Assembly: GCA_934317845.1 (NCBI GenBank)
Contig: CAKRES010000011.1
Location: 1-64,000 of the forward strand
Source: an uncultured Lachnospiraceae bacterium
GTDB lineage: Bacteria; Bacillota; Clostridia; Lachnospirales; Lachnospiraceae
Direction: 5' to 3'
Length of the DNA stretch: 64,000 nt
The notes under the pieces are model-generated. The model was not told the DNA's origin, made no database searches, and was given only the letters and a program-made list of their open reading frames with translations. The translations under genes were made by a program, and so were the position numbers. Numbering within the stretch: the stretch's first letter is position 1; each line of letters opens with the position of its first letter. Positions 46,881 to 55,806 of the stretch are shown here, piece after piece.

Positions 46881-46909
46881 TTGTAACACGGGGGTTCATG
46901 TGCTATGAT
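46881..46909 (+). promoter_or_regulatory. Promoter of typA
   Basis: TTGTAA and TATGAT are separated by 17 bases, with TGC before the -10; it lies 54 bases before the ATG. Confidence 0.6.
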
Positions 46910-46962
46910 GATGAAGTTGTGCAGAATAGATCAAGACATTACATGTAGAAAGAAGGTCAATT

Positions 46963-48801
46963 ATGAAAACCAAACGTGAAGATATTCGAAACGTGGCGAT
47001 CATTGCCCACGTAGATCACGGAAAAACAACATTAGTAGATGAATTATTAAAGCAAAGCGGTGTGTTCCGCGCCAATCAGGAAGTGGCAGAACGTGTCATG
47101 GATTCCAATGATATTGAGCGTGAACGTGGTATCACTATTTTGTCGAAAAACACCGCTGTTTTTTATAAAGATACAAAAATTAACATTATCGACACTCCGG
47201 GACATGCCGACTTTGGTGGAGAAGTGGAACGAGTTCTGAAAATGGTGGATGGTGTCATCTTAGTCGTTGATGCCTTTGAAGGTGCCATGCCGCAGACCAA
47301 ATTCGTTCTTCGTAAAGCATTGGAGCTGAATCTTTCCGTAGTTGTCTGCATCAATAAGATCGACCGCCCGGAAGCAAGACCGGAAGAAGTGATCGATGAG
47401 ATCTTAGATCTGTTTATTGAGCTGGATGCCAACGAGGAACAGCTTGACTGCCCATTCATTTTCGCTTCCGCCAGAGAAGGAATCGCCTCCTACTCTGCCG
47501 ACGAGCCGGGAACAGATATGGCTCCGTTATTTGAAACGATCATCAACTACATTCCTGCTCCGGAGGGAGATCCGGAAGCCCCACTGCAGACGCTGATCAG
47601 CACGATCGATTATAACGAATACGTGGGACGTATCGGTGTAGGCAAGATCAGCAATGGTACGATCCACGTAAATCAGGAAGCTATGATCGTAAACCATCAT
47701 GATCCGGATAAGACGCAGCGTGTGCGTATTACCAAGCTGTATGTCTATGACGGTCTGAACAAGGTAGACGTGCAGGAAGCCAGCATGGGTGATATCGTTG
47801 CCCTGTCCGGTATTGCAGACTTAAAGATCGGAGATACGATCTGTGACGTAGATCATGCAGATCCAATCCCATTCCAGAAGATCTCAGAGCCAACCATTGC
47901 CATGCATTTTCTGGTAAATGACTCCCCTCTTGCCGGACTGGAAGGCAAATATGTCACCAGCCGTCATTTGCGTGACCGCCTGTTCCGCGAACTGAATACC
48001 GACGTTTCCCTTCGTGTGGAGGAAACAGAAAATACCGATTCTTATAAAGTATCCGGTCGTGGCGAGCTGCATTTATCCGTATTGATCGAAAATATGCGCC
48101 GCGAGGGATATGAATTTGCCGTAAGTAAGGCAGAAGTATTATATAAGGAAGATGAAAACGGAAAGAAGCTTGAGCCGATGGAGCTTGCTACCATCGATGT
48201 GCCGGAAGAATTTTCCGGAAATGTCATTCAGGAATTAAGTGCCCGAAAAGGCGAGCTTCAAAATATGGCACCGGGAAACGGCGGCTACACCCGTCTGGAA
48301 TTTTTAATCCCATCCCGTGGCCTGATCGGCTATCGTGGCCAGTTTATGACCGATACCAAAGGAAATGGTATCTTAAATACAGAATTTAACGGATACGGCC
48401 CATATAAAGGCGATATCCAGTACCGTAAGCAGGGTTCTCTGATCGCATTTGAGGCAGGAGAAAGTATCACCTACGGCCTGTTCAATGCACAGGAACGTGG
48501 TACCCTCTTCATCGGTCCGGGTCAGAAGGTATACAGCGGCATGATCGTGGGACAGTGCTCTCGTGCCGAGGACATCGAAGTAAATGTCTGCAAGAAGAAA
48601 CATTTGACCAATACCCGTTCCTCCGGAGCAGACGATGCACTGACACTGGTTCCTCCAAAACAGCTCAGTCTGGAGCAGGCACTGGAATTTATCGATACCG
48701 ATGAGTTACTGGAGATCACACCGGAAAACATCCGTATCCGCAAAAAGATCTTAGATCCAACCGCACGTTACCGTGCAACAAGAAAAAATGGTGCCAAATA
48801 A
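46963..48801 (+). CDS. typA: Ribosome-associated GTPase TypA/BipA
   Basis: This 612-residue translational GTPase has G1 AHVDHGKTTLVDEL, the switch region RERGITILSKNTAV, G3 DTPGHADFGGEV and G4 NKIDRPEARP, followed by EF-G-like domains and the BipA-specific C-terminal domain (GLFNAQERGTLFIGPG, CKKKHLTNTRSSG). It binds ribosomes and assists assembly or stress adaptation. AGAAGG lies before the ATG. It ends in its own terminator, so it is monocistronic. Confidence 0.96.
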   Translation: MKTKREDIRNVAIIAHVDHGKTTLVDELLKQSGVFRANQEVAERVMDSNDIERERGITILSKNTAVFYKDTKINIIDTPGHADFGGEVERVLKMVDGVILVVDAFEGAMPQTKFVLRKALELNLSVVVCINKIDRPEARPEEVIDEILDLFIELDANEEQLDCPFIFASAREGIASYSADEPGTDMAPLFETIINYIPAPEGDPEAPLQTLISTIDYNEYVGRIGVGKISNGTIHVNQEAMIVNHHDPDKTQRVRITKLYVYDGLNKVDVQEASMGDIVALSGIADLKIGDTICDVDHADPIPFQKISEPTIAMHFLVNDSPLAGLEGKYVTSRHLRDRLFRELNTDVSLRVEETENTDSYKVSGRGELHLSVLIENMRREGYEFAVSKAEVLYKEDENGKKLEPMELATIDVPEEFSGNVIQELSARKGELQNMAPGNGGYTRLEFLIPSRGLIGYRGQFMTDTKGNGILNTEFNGYGPYKGDIQYRKQGSLIAFEAGESITYGLFNAQERGTLFIGPGQKVYSGMIVGQCSRAEDIEVNVCKKKHLTNTRSSGADDALTLVPPKQLSLEQALEFIDTDELLEITPENIRIRKKILDPTARYRATRKNGAK

Positions 48802-48821
48802 GAAGCAGAAACGGCTCTATT

Positions 48822-48858
48822 CCCCTTATCCGCAATGGATAAGGGGTTTTCTTATTTT
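48822..48858 (+). terminator. Terminator of typA
   Basis: CCCCTTATCC and GGATAAGGGG form a perfect 10-bp stem with a 5-base loop, followed by TTTTCTTATTTT. Confidence 0.92.
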
Positions 48859-48924
48859 CTGGTATAAATCACCAGCAAAACGACCATACTTCTATATCAG
48901 AAGAAAGAAAGGAGGACATAAACT

Positions 48925-50493
48925 ATGTCTGATATGTTTTGTTTTCAATGCCAGCAGACCGCCGGAGACAAAGCCTGTGTCGTAAACGGTGTCTGTGGAA
49001 AAAAAGCAGATACCTCCAATCTGCAGGATGATCTTGTAAAAGAGCTGATCCGGCTTGCGGTCATTTGCAAAAAAACAAATACCCATACCAAAGAAATAAA
49101 CCGTCTGTTTGTTGACGGTTTATTTACCACACTGACCAACGTAAATTTTGACAACCACGCTATCGAAGCATTCAAGCAACGTGTGATCTCCAAGCAAACG
49201 GAACTGTCACAGGAAGAAATCCCGGTTATTGCCCTGTGGGAAGGAAGCAACGATCTCGTATCCCTGCGCTCCACACTCCTCTTTGGGTTAAAGGGAATGT
49301 CTGCCTATGCACACCATGCGAAAAATCTCGGCTATACCAATGATGCAGTAAACGAATGGTTTATCAAAGGGCTGTCCACCCTGAATGAAGAACACACGGT
49401 GGAAGAATGGATTTCCCTTATTATGGAATTCGGACTGGTCAATTACCAGTGTATGGAGCTTTTAGATCAGGCAAATACGTCATGTTTTGGAACTCCGTCA
49501 CCGACAAAAGTCACAACAAATATTAAAAAAGGACCATTTATTGTCGTATCCGGACACGATCTCTACGACTTAAAACAGTTATTGGAACAGACCAAAGATA
49601 CCGGGATCAATATCTATACCCACTGTGAAATGCTGCCTGCACACGGCTATCCAAAATTACGTGCCTATCCGCATCTGGCAGGAAATTTTGGAACTGCATG
49701 GCAGAGCCAGCAGCAGGAATTCCGTGATATTCCAGCTCCTGTTCTGTTTACGACCAACTGTCTGATGCCGCCAAAAGACAATTATGCCGACCGGATCTTT
49801 ACCACCTCCGTCGTAGGGTATGAAGGATTAACCCATATTTCCGGAGATCCAGATGGCAAGAAAGACTTTACACCACTGATCCAGAAAGCCAAAGAGCTTG
49901 GCGGCTATGAACATGACCACAGCATGAGCGGCATTAACGGCGGACACATGCTGACCACAGGATTTGCCCACGATGCTGTCCTCTCCCATGCAGAAGATAT
50001 CATTGCTTCCATCAAAAAAGGCGACATCCGCCACATCTTCTTAGTCGGCGGTTGTGATGGCGCACATCCGGGAAGAAATTATTATACGGAATTTGTAAAG
50101 AAAACACCAATGGATACCCTGGTTCTTACACTAGCGTGTGGAAAATACCGCTTCAACGATCTGGACTTAGGGGAGATCAACGGTATTCCACGCATCCTTG
50201 ATATGGGGCAATGTAACGATTCCTTCAGTGCGATCCGTGTTGCCCTGGCACTTGCAGATGCCTTTGGAGTAGGGATCAACGAACTGCCTCTGACGCTCGT
50301 ACTCTCCTGGTATGAACAAAAAGCCGTCTGTATCTTATTAACACTGCTGGCACTGGGAGTGAAAAATATCTATCTGGGACCAACCATCCCGGCATTCTTA
50401 TCAGAAACTGTACTGAAGTATCTGGTAGACACCTATGGACTTACCCCACTTACCAGTCCGGAGGAAGATCTTGCCCATATTCTGGGAAAATAA
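48925..50493 (+). CDS. hcp: Hybrid-cluster protein (hydroxylamine reductase)
   Basis: A 522-residue iron-sulfur protein. The N-terminal cluster has Cys at C-x2-C-x8-C-x5-C (MFCFQCQQTAGDKACVVNGV then C). Cluster ligands further on include HCEMLPAHGYP, FTTNCLMPP, GGCDGAHPGR and the final ACGKYRF and DMGQCNDS. It handles nitric oxide or hydroxylamine in anaerobes. AAGGAGG precedes the ATG. It is separated from typA by a terminator and forms its own unit. Confidence 0.95.
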   Translation: MSDMFCFQCQQTAGDKACVVNGVCGKKADTSNLQDDLVKELIRLAVICKKTNTHTKEINRLFVDGLFTTLTNVNFDNHAIEAFKQRVISKQTELSQEEIPVIALWEGSNDLVSLRSTLLFGLKGMSAYAHHAKNLGYTNDAVNEWFIKGLSTLNEEHTVEEWISLIMEFGLVNYQCMELLDQANTSCFGTPSPTKVTTNIKKGPFIVVSGHDLYDLKQLLEQTKDTGINIYTHCEMLPAHGYPKLRAYPHLAGNFGTAWQSQQQEFRDIPAPVLFTTNCLMPPKDNYADRIFTTSVVGYEGLTHISGDPDGKKDFTPLIQKAKELGGYEHDHSMSGINGGHMLTTGFAHDAVLSHAEDIIASIKKGDIRHIFLVGGCDGAHPGRNYYTEFVKKTPMDTLVLTLACGKYRFNDLDLGEINGIPRILDMGQCNDSFSAIRVALALADAFGVGINELPLTLVLSWYEQKAVCILLTLLALGVKNIYLGPTIPAFLSETVLKYLVDTYGLTPLTSPEEDLAHILGK

Positions 50494-50743
50494 GTTTCAA
50501 CTTTTTACTCACAAGCGACGACAACTCCCATTGGATATAGGATTTCTCTTGAAATCAAGAAGCAGTCATGTTATATTATTAGTAGAAAAGATGCCACCGA
50601 TAGACGGTTGGCCCGATACTAAACGTTAAACTTTAGAAAAGCCGCTCAGTTTTCTCAGGACCGGGGCGGCTATTTCTGTGTCAAAAACCTTGCTAATACA
50701 AAACCCGAAACCATATGGAAGTGATTTCGGGTTTTGACTACGG
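50494..50743. other. Intergenic region with a terminator, no gene
   Basis: AGCCGC (50640-50645) and GCGGCT (50666-50671) form a hairpin followed by TATTTCTGT; this is probably the hcp terminator. The part before it shows only a chance frame overlapping hcp, and I do not recognise it. Confidence 0.45.
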
Positions 50744-51736
50744 CTATGATTCCTCAGAAAGATACTCATAAGTATGTTTCGATATTGTTGTGATCAGTTT
50801 TCTGGCTGCAGCAACGTTTGTAGTTTTGGTCACCATAACACAAAGAATATATGGTTTTCCCTCTAAATAAATAATCGCAGCATCATTTTCTGTATCATCT
50901 AATTCTCCTGTTTTATTTGCTGTTGTGACAAAGGATGGCACGCCTGCCGGAATCTTCCCTGTCCTGGTCTGCTGTTTGAGATAGCTCAAAATCTCTTTTG
51001 CACCTGTGATCTTATTTTCATATACAAGACGTAAAAATCTGGTGCAATCCGTGACCGAGGTTACGTTATCTTTACTGCTTGAAAAATCGAGCATCAAACG
51101 CCCCATAGAGGTAGCGGTAAATCCATGTTCTGCACAGTAGGCATTCACCTTATCCATCCCTTTCGCCGCACTGCCATCCCCCAGCTTTTTTACTAAGGTA
51201 TTGCAGGCAGTATTATCACTGACCGTAATCATATTACTTACAAGCGAAGGCAGCTCCCCTTCATAGGAGGATGATAACGTGCCATTTTTCATTTCTTCGT
51301 ATACTGTACCTGCGACAAAAAGCTTGATCAAACTGGCAGCCCGTCCGGCACCTGCATCAAGATTCACATAATCCTGTTCCTGCAAATCTTTTACAAATAC
51401 AGAAACTGTCGCAAGATCAAAACCACTGCCGGAAATGTCATCCAGCAATTTCTGTTTCAGATCATCAAGACTTTCCTCGCTCGCTATCTCCTCTGTCGTA
51501 CTCTCTGTTACTTCGGCTTCCGTCGTCACTTTTTCAGCAATTTCTGTCTGCTCACTGCTGCCGTCTTTTTCCATATTATTGGCAACAGTAATCTGCGGAG
51601 TTTCCGTTGTGTTTTCTGCATTACGGGCAGTCTTTTTCATCTGCTTTGCCTGTTGCACTATCACACATCCGGAAACTACCACGACTAGCAGTACGATCAA
51701 GGAAATGCTGAGCCGATGTTTATTCTTCTTTTTCAT
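50744..51736 (-). CDS. Class A beta-lactamase-like lipoprotein
   Basis: A 330-residue serine hydrolase of the beta-lactamase/PBP fold. The lipobox VVSGC places the lipidated Cys at 24. A Thr/Glu-rich linker (about 40-90) leads to the domain. All three active-site motifs are seen: SLIK (S135, K138), SDN (173-175) and KTG (275-277). The Glu166 loop of true lactamases is not obvious, so it may be a DD-peptidase or an enzyme acting on wall peptides. It starts 8 bases after the zinc-ribbon/YARHG gene. A decayed paralogue lies at 20981. Confidence 0.85.
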   Translation of the reverse strand: MKKKNKHRLSISLIVLLVVVVSGCVIVQQAKQMKKTARNAENTTETPQITVANNMEKDGSSEQTEIAEKVTTEAEVTESTTEEIASEESLDDLKQKLLDDISGSGFDLATVSVFVKDLQEQDYVNLDAGAGRAASLIKLFVAGTVYEEMKNGTLSSSYEGELPSLVSNMITVSDNTACNTLVKKLGDGSAAKGMDKVNAYCAEHGFTATSMGRLMLDFSSSKDNVTSVTDCTRFLRLVYENKITGAKEILSYLKQQTRTGKIPAGVPSFVTTANKTGELDDTENDAAIIYLEGKPYILCVMVTKTTNVAAARKLITTISKHTYEYLSEES

Positions 51737-51744
51737 CCTGGCAC

Positions 51745-52860
51745 CTAATTCTGATCTTCTCCATCCAGCGGATACAGACTGCCATCACCAGCCTCCATCT
51801 CCGCTTTACGAAGGGTTTCTACATTCTTTGCTTCTATCTTGGAAAGTTTTGGATTCTTGGTGAATTTCTTACTCTTCTTGTACCATTGCTTTGATTCAAA
51901 GACATCCTGCAGTTCTTTCGACTTAAATATGTAACCATGGCGGGCATAAATTTCATTTTTTGCATAGCATAATTCCTGCCAGGTCATATAACTGTAGTCT
52001 CCATCTTCAATTACTCTGGTATCGCTGTCTGCGATAAAGTAATTATATAAAAGCATATTTTCCGCATCTGGGCGATCGGCAGATTCTTCCTCAGTTGCTT
52101 CTTCATCTGAAGTTTCATCAATTTCCTCATTATCAGAAATCTCTGAAGATGATGACGATTCAAAAACAGAACCCTCAGAATCTTTTAAAATAAATGCTTT
52201 TCCAGCAAATTCTACTTCTAACACCGTCACATCATCCGGATTAACCAATGCATATATCGTCCCACTTGTTTCACGATCTGTTGAAATATATTCTTGATCC
52301 ATGGAATCCGCACCTATATCTACATGTTTATTATCTGCATAAAATGCAAACCACTCCGGACCAACATCTATGGTTTTATCACCTACATTCTCAAATTTAC
52401 AATCGAGATAGATGATCTGATCCTGATATACATCATTCTGTACCGGACCCACCGGCTCTACTCCAGCTTCATTGACGGTGATCTTTACGTGTTCATCATC
52501 TGTTGCATCTACAACATAAGATTTGCCCACTTCAAGCCGTTCATCTTTATCTGCCTTTTGTCTTACTTCTTCTGTTGTTGACTGATCAGCGGTAATCTTT
52601 GTTGCAGCTTTTTCCTTATCTGTACCATCATCGGGAACAAATATACCAATTAAGACCAATCCTACAACTATAATCGCAATCAATACAATTAGCAAAATAA
52701 GCCACCCCTGACTTGTCATACCTTTTTTTGTTTTTTTCTCAGCTACTTCTATATTGTTTTTCGTTTGATCCTTGTTAAAACTAATTGATCCAACCTTACA
52801 ACCACATTGAGGACAATAATTTCCTTGTGAAAATTCAGTTCCACAATTCATACACTTCAT
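51745..52860 (-). CDS. Zinc-ribbon membrane protein with DUF4352-like and YARHG domains
   Basis: A 371-residue protein. Zinc ribbon MKCMNCGTEFSQGNYCPQCG, basic patch, one membrane segment (about 50-75), a linker, a beta-rich domain like DUF4352 (DERLEVGKSYVVDATDDEHV, YLDCKFENVGDKTID), an acidic linker and a C-terminal YARHG domain (WQELCYAKNEIYARHGYIF). The ribbon should be cytoplasmic and YARHG outside. ATG 52860 has GGGAGG 9 bases upstream. The next gene, the beta-lactamase-like lipoprotein, is 8 bases away. A truncated copy lies at 21326. Confidence 0.8.
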   Translation of the reverse strand: MKCMNCGTEFSQGNYCPQCGCKVGSISFNKDQTKNNIEVAEKKTKKGMTSQGWLILLIVLIAIIVVGLVLIGIFVPDDGTDKEKAATKITADQSTTEEVRQKADKDERLEVGKSYVVDATDDEHVKITVNEAGVEPVGPVQNDVYQDQIIYLDCKFENVGDKTIDVGPEWFAFYADNKHVDIGADSMDQEYISTDRETSGTIYALVNPDDVTVLEVEFAGKAFILKDSEGSVFESSSSSEISDNEEIDETSDEEATEEESADRPDAENMLLYNYFIADSDTRVIEDGDYSYMTWQELCYAKNEIYARHGYIFKSKELQDVFESKQWYKKSKKFTKNPKLSKIEAKNVETLRKAEMEAGDGSLYPLDGEDQN

Positions 52861-52924
52861 TAAAATCAACCTCCCATTTTTTTATTTTCTTAACCATGCA
52901 TTATGATATATTCGCTACTCATTA

Positions 52925-53977
52925 CTATAATTTCTTATTAATCTGTTTTGCAGTACGATATGCACTATAATTTATTGCAGCATTAACTTTTGCTGTTTTC
53001 GCTGCTGAATAAGTATTTCGTTCAATTTCTTTCATAGCATCTGTTTGTTTAGAAGCCTCTGCTGCAGCTTGCAGGGATGCATCCTGTATCGTTTGCTGCA
53101 TTGTTTCCATTCTTTCACGATGCTTCATACTATCATATACATTCAATGCTTCTTTGAAATTATCTGCACGTCTACTTTTTATAAGATTATATAATTCAAT
53201 AATACTTGTACGATTAAAGAACTCCTCTCCTACAACACCTCTTCCCCATTCTATTTGTCCAGAAGCGTTTAATTCATTTATTTCTTCTTGAACTTTTCCC
53301 AGTTGAAGTTTTAGAGGTTCAATATTATCACGGATATATTTTTGTGCTTCCGCTTCATATTCATCTTTATGTTCTTCAATATCTTTATCTCCAATGTTTA
53401 TTATAATCACAAAAAAAACAATTCCTAAAATTATAGCTAAAATGATAGATATACTAAAAAGGAACATAACAATAAGTCCACAAATACCCAATAAAACATA
53501 AATTTTTACAGGACGAGGATTTCTAATACTATCAACCACTATATTATGTCGTTTTATCTCATCATTAATTGTTGCCTGTTTTATTAAAAGGTCTTGATTC
53601 ATTTTAATGATATCTCCTACTTTCAAAAGCAACTCCATGGTTTCTTCTCGGTTCATGCTTTCTATAGGAGTTGTAGGTAATGCATTACACGTTTCAGCCA
53701 CTGCCGTAGATTCATCTTTATATACCTCAACCTCTGTATTGCCCTCTGGATTCACATCGTCTATAACATCCACAATTGCTCCATCATCCTCAAACATGGA
53801 TGCAATATCACAAGCCTCTGATAAAGATATAGAATCCCCTAATACACATGGTGTTCCAGCATCTACAGCTTCAATGGCCTCTTCGGCTTCCTTAAATCCC
53901 ACACCTGTCACTTCTTTAAAACGCTTCATAACCTCAACTTTATTAGTACCTATTTCTTTTAAAATAATCTGTGCCAT
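52925..53977 (-). CDS. Membrane protein with N-terminal L7/L12-like domain
   Basis: A 350-residue protein. Residues 1-75 (AQIILKEIGTNKVEVMKRFK, then EVTGVGFKEAEEAIEAV) align with the C-terminal domain of ribosomal protein L7/L12 (ILKAAGANKVAVIKAVR in E. coli). An acidic linker follows, then a helical part, two membrane segments (about 170-205) and a long helical tail of likely coiled coil. GGAGGAG precedes ATG 53977; a longer frame to 54064 overlaps the next gene. L7/L12 CTDs bind GTPases on ribosomes; here it is tethered to a membrane. Role unknown. Confidence 0.75.
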   Translation of the reverse strand: MAQIILKEIGTNKVEVMKRFKEVTGVGFKEAEEAIEAVDAGTPCVLGDSISLSEACDIASMFEDDGAIVDVIDDVNPEGNTEVEVYKDESTAVAETCNALPTTPIESMNREETMELLLKVGDIIKMNQDLLIKQATINDEIKRHNIVVDSIRNPRPVKIYVLLGICGLIVMFLFSISIILAIILGIVFFVIIINIGDKDIEEHKDEYEAEAQKYIRDNIEPLKLQLGKVQEEINELNASGQIEWGRGVVGEEFFNRTSIIELYNLIKSRRADNFKEALNVYDSMKHRERMETMQQTIQDASLQAAAEASKQTDAMKEIERNTYSAAKTAKVNAAINYSAYRTAKQINKKL

Positions 53978-54015
53978 TTTCCATTTCTCCTCCGTTTTTT
54001 TACACCTACATGATG

Positions 54016-54198
54016 TTATCTTGATAACAAACACTTTATGATTGCTATTGGAATTAAAATCCATCCCAGAAATACTGCATAAACCAACTTTTTCATAAAG
54101 AACTGCATTCCATCAGAATAAATAACTACTTTTCCCTCATAAATAACCTTGTTTGCCGCCCAATATCCCACTACTGCATATATCAGCAAAAGTATCAT
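54016..54198 (-). CDS. Small two-helix membrane protein
   Basis: A 60-residue protein with two membrane segments (MILLLIYAVVGYWAANKVIY and KLVYAVFLGWILIPIAIIKC). AAGGAGG lies 11 bases before ATG 54198, which is why I chose that start over the longer 72-residue frame. It is followed 38 bases later by the L7/L12-like gene. Its transcript probably starts at shared block C. Confidence 0.55.
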   Translation of the reverse strand: MILLLIYAVVGYWAANKVIYEGKVVIYSDGMQFFMKKLVYAVFLGWILIPIAIIKCLLSR

Positions 54199-54214
54199 AA
54201 TATTTTTCTCCTCC

Positions 54215-54262
54215 TTATACATTTTTCTTATCATTAGTTAAACCTAAATTTTTCACGCTCAT
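54215..54262 (-). CDS. Possible 15-residue leader peptide
   Basis: GGAGG-TGC-ATG opens a frame of 15 codons (MSVKNLGLTNDKKNV) ending just before the next ribosome site. The spacing from GGAGG to ATG is short, so it may be chance. Confidence 0.2.
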   Translation of the reverse strand: MSVKNLGLTNDKKNV

Positions 54263-54310
54263 GCACCTCCAACGCTCTATCTTTTTACTGAAATTTTATC
54301 TTTCTGTTTC

Positions 54311-54395
54311 TACCATAGCACTTACCCGTTCCAAATCCCTTTCCAAAATTTTCAAAAAAGAAAAGCCTACATCACTGTTCGGATGTAAGCTTTTC
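54311..54395 (-). promoter_or_regulatory. Shared activator-type promoter block C, with terminator
   Basis: A terminator hairpin for the 54421 gene (AAAAGCTTACATC with GATGTAGGCTTTT, T-run) is followed by TTTTGAAAA, TTTTGGAAA, ATTTGGAACG boxes and GTGCTATGGTA. The order and spacing are the same as in blocks A and B. Confidence 0.6.
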
Positions 54396-54420
54396 GCTTC
54401 CACTCATATACTATTTTCCC

Positions 54421-55806
54421 TTACCACCGTATTCGTACGGTTTTGGAATAGCTACTGTAGATCGTCTGGTTTCCTTTTTTCTTATAGGTTCGTACTTTGA
54501 GCCAGATTGTTTGCTTTTTTAGGGTATACTGCAAATTCACTTTTTTCTTTAATTTCTTGATGGAGTTATTTTTTAGTTTCAGCTTCTGGTAACTGCCTTT
54601 TTGCTTTTTCAGATATATATCCACCACATCTCCCTGATACTGTTTTAATTGAATCTGCAGGTAGCGGATATTTTTACCGGCACGCTTTTTATAGACACGG
54701 ATCGTTGGTCGTTTCAACGTTGCCTTCTTCTTCGCTTGGGGCTGTTTCTTTGAAGCATTTGTTTTCTGTGTTGTTGCTGTTTGCGCATACTCTGTTGTTG
54801 CAGCAGTTGTGTTCTCCTGTACTTTGGTTACCTGTTCCGTTGTTTGAGAATTCCCGGTCGTTGCTGTTTTCTCGGTAGTTGATGCTTGTATTGTCGTTAC
54901 CTTTTCGACCGTCGATGCCTGTGTTGTCGTTACCTTTTCGGTCGTCGGAGCTTCTGTTGTTGTTACTTTCTCGGTCGTCGGTGCTTCTGTTGTTGTTACT
55001 TCCTCGGTCGTCGGTATTCCACTTATTGTCGTTGCTTCTGTCGCACTATCTTGTCTGACCGTGCTTTTCTGCACCGTCTGATGTCGATGGGCATAATCCT
55101 CCACTGTTACTCTGATCTCATAGGTTCCCTTTTGATCATGATGATCGCTCCACGCTTCTGTATGCGTGATCGTATTTCCCGGAATATCTGCTTCATAAAC
55201 AGTTTCTTTTTTTCCTGCTTCTCCTTCTTCATCAGACCAGATCTCTATGACAACTCTTTTTACTCCTCGGTTATCATCTACTACGAGATAAACCTGAAAA
55301 CCTTTGTCATCCTGCTTTCTAACGTCAATGACAAACTGTTCTATCGTAGGATCTGTGTAATCTGTTTTGATCTGCTCCTGTCTGAGTTTTCTCCAGTACG
55401 CCAATATAGATTCCCTAGTCGCTGCATCCGTTACTCCATTTTCCGGCAGCCCCACATCGTGTTGATACATTTTCACTAATATCGTCGTATCGTTGTCATA
55501 GATTCCTTCCCGCTCATATTCGTGACCGAGTATATTAAAAGGCCCATTAGATGTTTCTAAATAGTACTGCAGTAAAAAAAGCTGAATCCACTCAACACAT
55601 GCTCCACTATGCACAACATCCGGATCATCGGTAACCCAGGAACATGTTTTTTCTGGTATGGGATATGGAGCACCCGGATTTGCAATATAGATCACATCAT
55701 CCGTTTCCTCTTCTTTCGCATCGGTATACAGACAGCTCCCTGACAATACCATACATAGCGCAAGCAGAAACGCCGACAGACGTTTCCCCTTTTTATTCCA
55801 TTTCAT
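54421..55806 (-). CDS. Secreted protein with peptidoglycan-binding-like domain
   Basis: A 461-residue protein with a signal peptide (LSAFLLALCMVLSGSC, possible lipobox). Residues about 55-130 resemble a peptidoglycan-binding domain (VEWIQLFLLQYYL, DNDTTILVKMYQHDVGLPEN, GVTDAATRE), then an Ig-like part (GVKRVVIEIWSDE), a long Thr linker built of TTE/TTQ repeats, and a lysine-rich FnIII-like end. ATG 55806 has GGAGG upstream and overlaps the 55793 gene by 14 bases. It is probably bound to the wall. It is co-transcribed with the kinase cluster. Confidence 0.7.
   Translation of the reverse strand: MKWNKKGKRLSAFLLALCMVLSGSCLYTDAKEEETDDVIYIANPGAPYPIPEKTCSWVTDDPDVVHSGACVEWIQLFLLQYYLETSNGPFNILGHEYEREGIYDNDTTILVKMYQHDVGLPENGVTDAATRESILAYWRKLRQEQIKTDYTDPTIEQFVIDVRKQDDKGFQVYLVVDDNRGVKRVVIEIWSDEEGEAGKKETVYEADIPGNTITHTEAWSDHHDQKGTYEIRVTVEDYAHRHQTVQKSTVRQDSATEATTISGIPTTEEVTTTEAPTTEKVTTTEAPTTEKVTTTQASTVEKVTTIQASTTEKTATTGNSQTTEQVTKVQENTTAATTEYAQTATTQKTNASKKQPQAKKKATLKRPTIRVYKKRAGKNIRYLQIQLKQYQGDVVDIYLKKQKGSYQKLKLKNNSIKKLKKKVNLQYTLKKQTIWLKVRTYKKKGNQTIYSSYSKTVRIRW
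54840..55025 (-). repeat. Threonine-linker tandem repeat
   Basis: Short repeats encoding TTEAPTTEKVT-type units. The threonine linker of the peptidoglycan-binding-like protein is built from them. Lengths probably vary between strains. Confidence 0.7.

Noticed and set aside
50494..50639. Possible small RNA between hcp and the hairpin
   Set aside because: No promoter of its own and no structure beyond the terminator were convincing.
54840..55025. CRISPR-like short repeats
   Set aside because: Units are contiguous, in frame and encode a Thr linker; there are no unique spacers and no cas genes.
54886..55479. Plus-strand 197-codon frame with repeated CRYLFDRR-like units
   Set aside because: It is antisense to the threonine linker repeats of the 54421 gene; the repeats create a long frame with no ribosome site.
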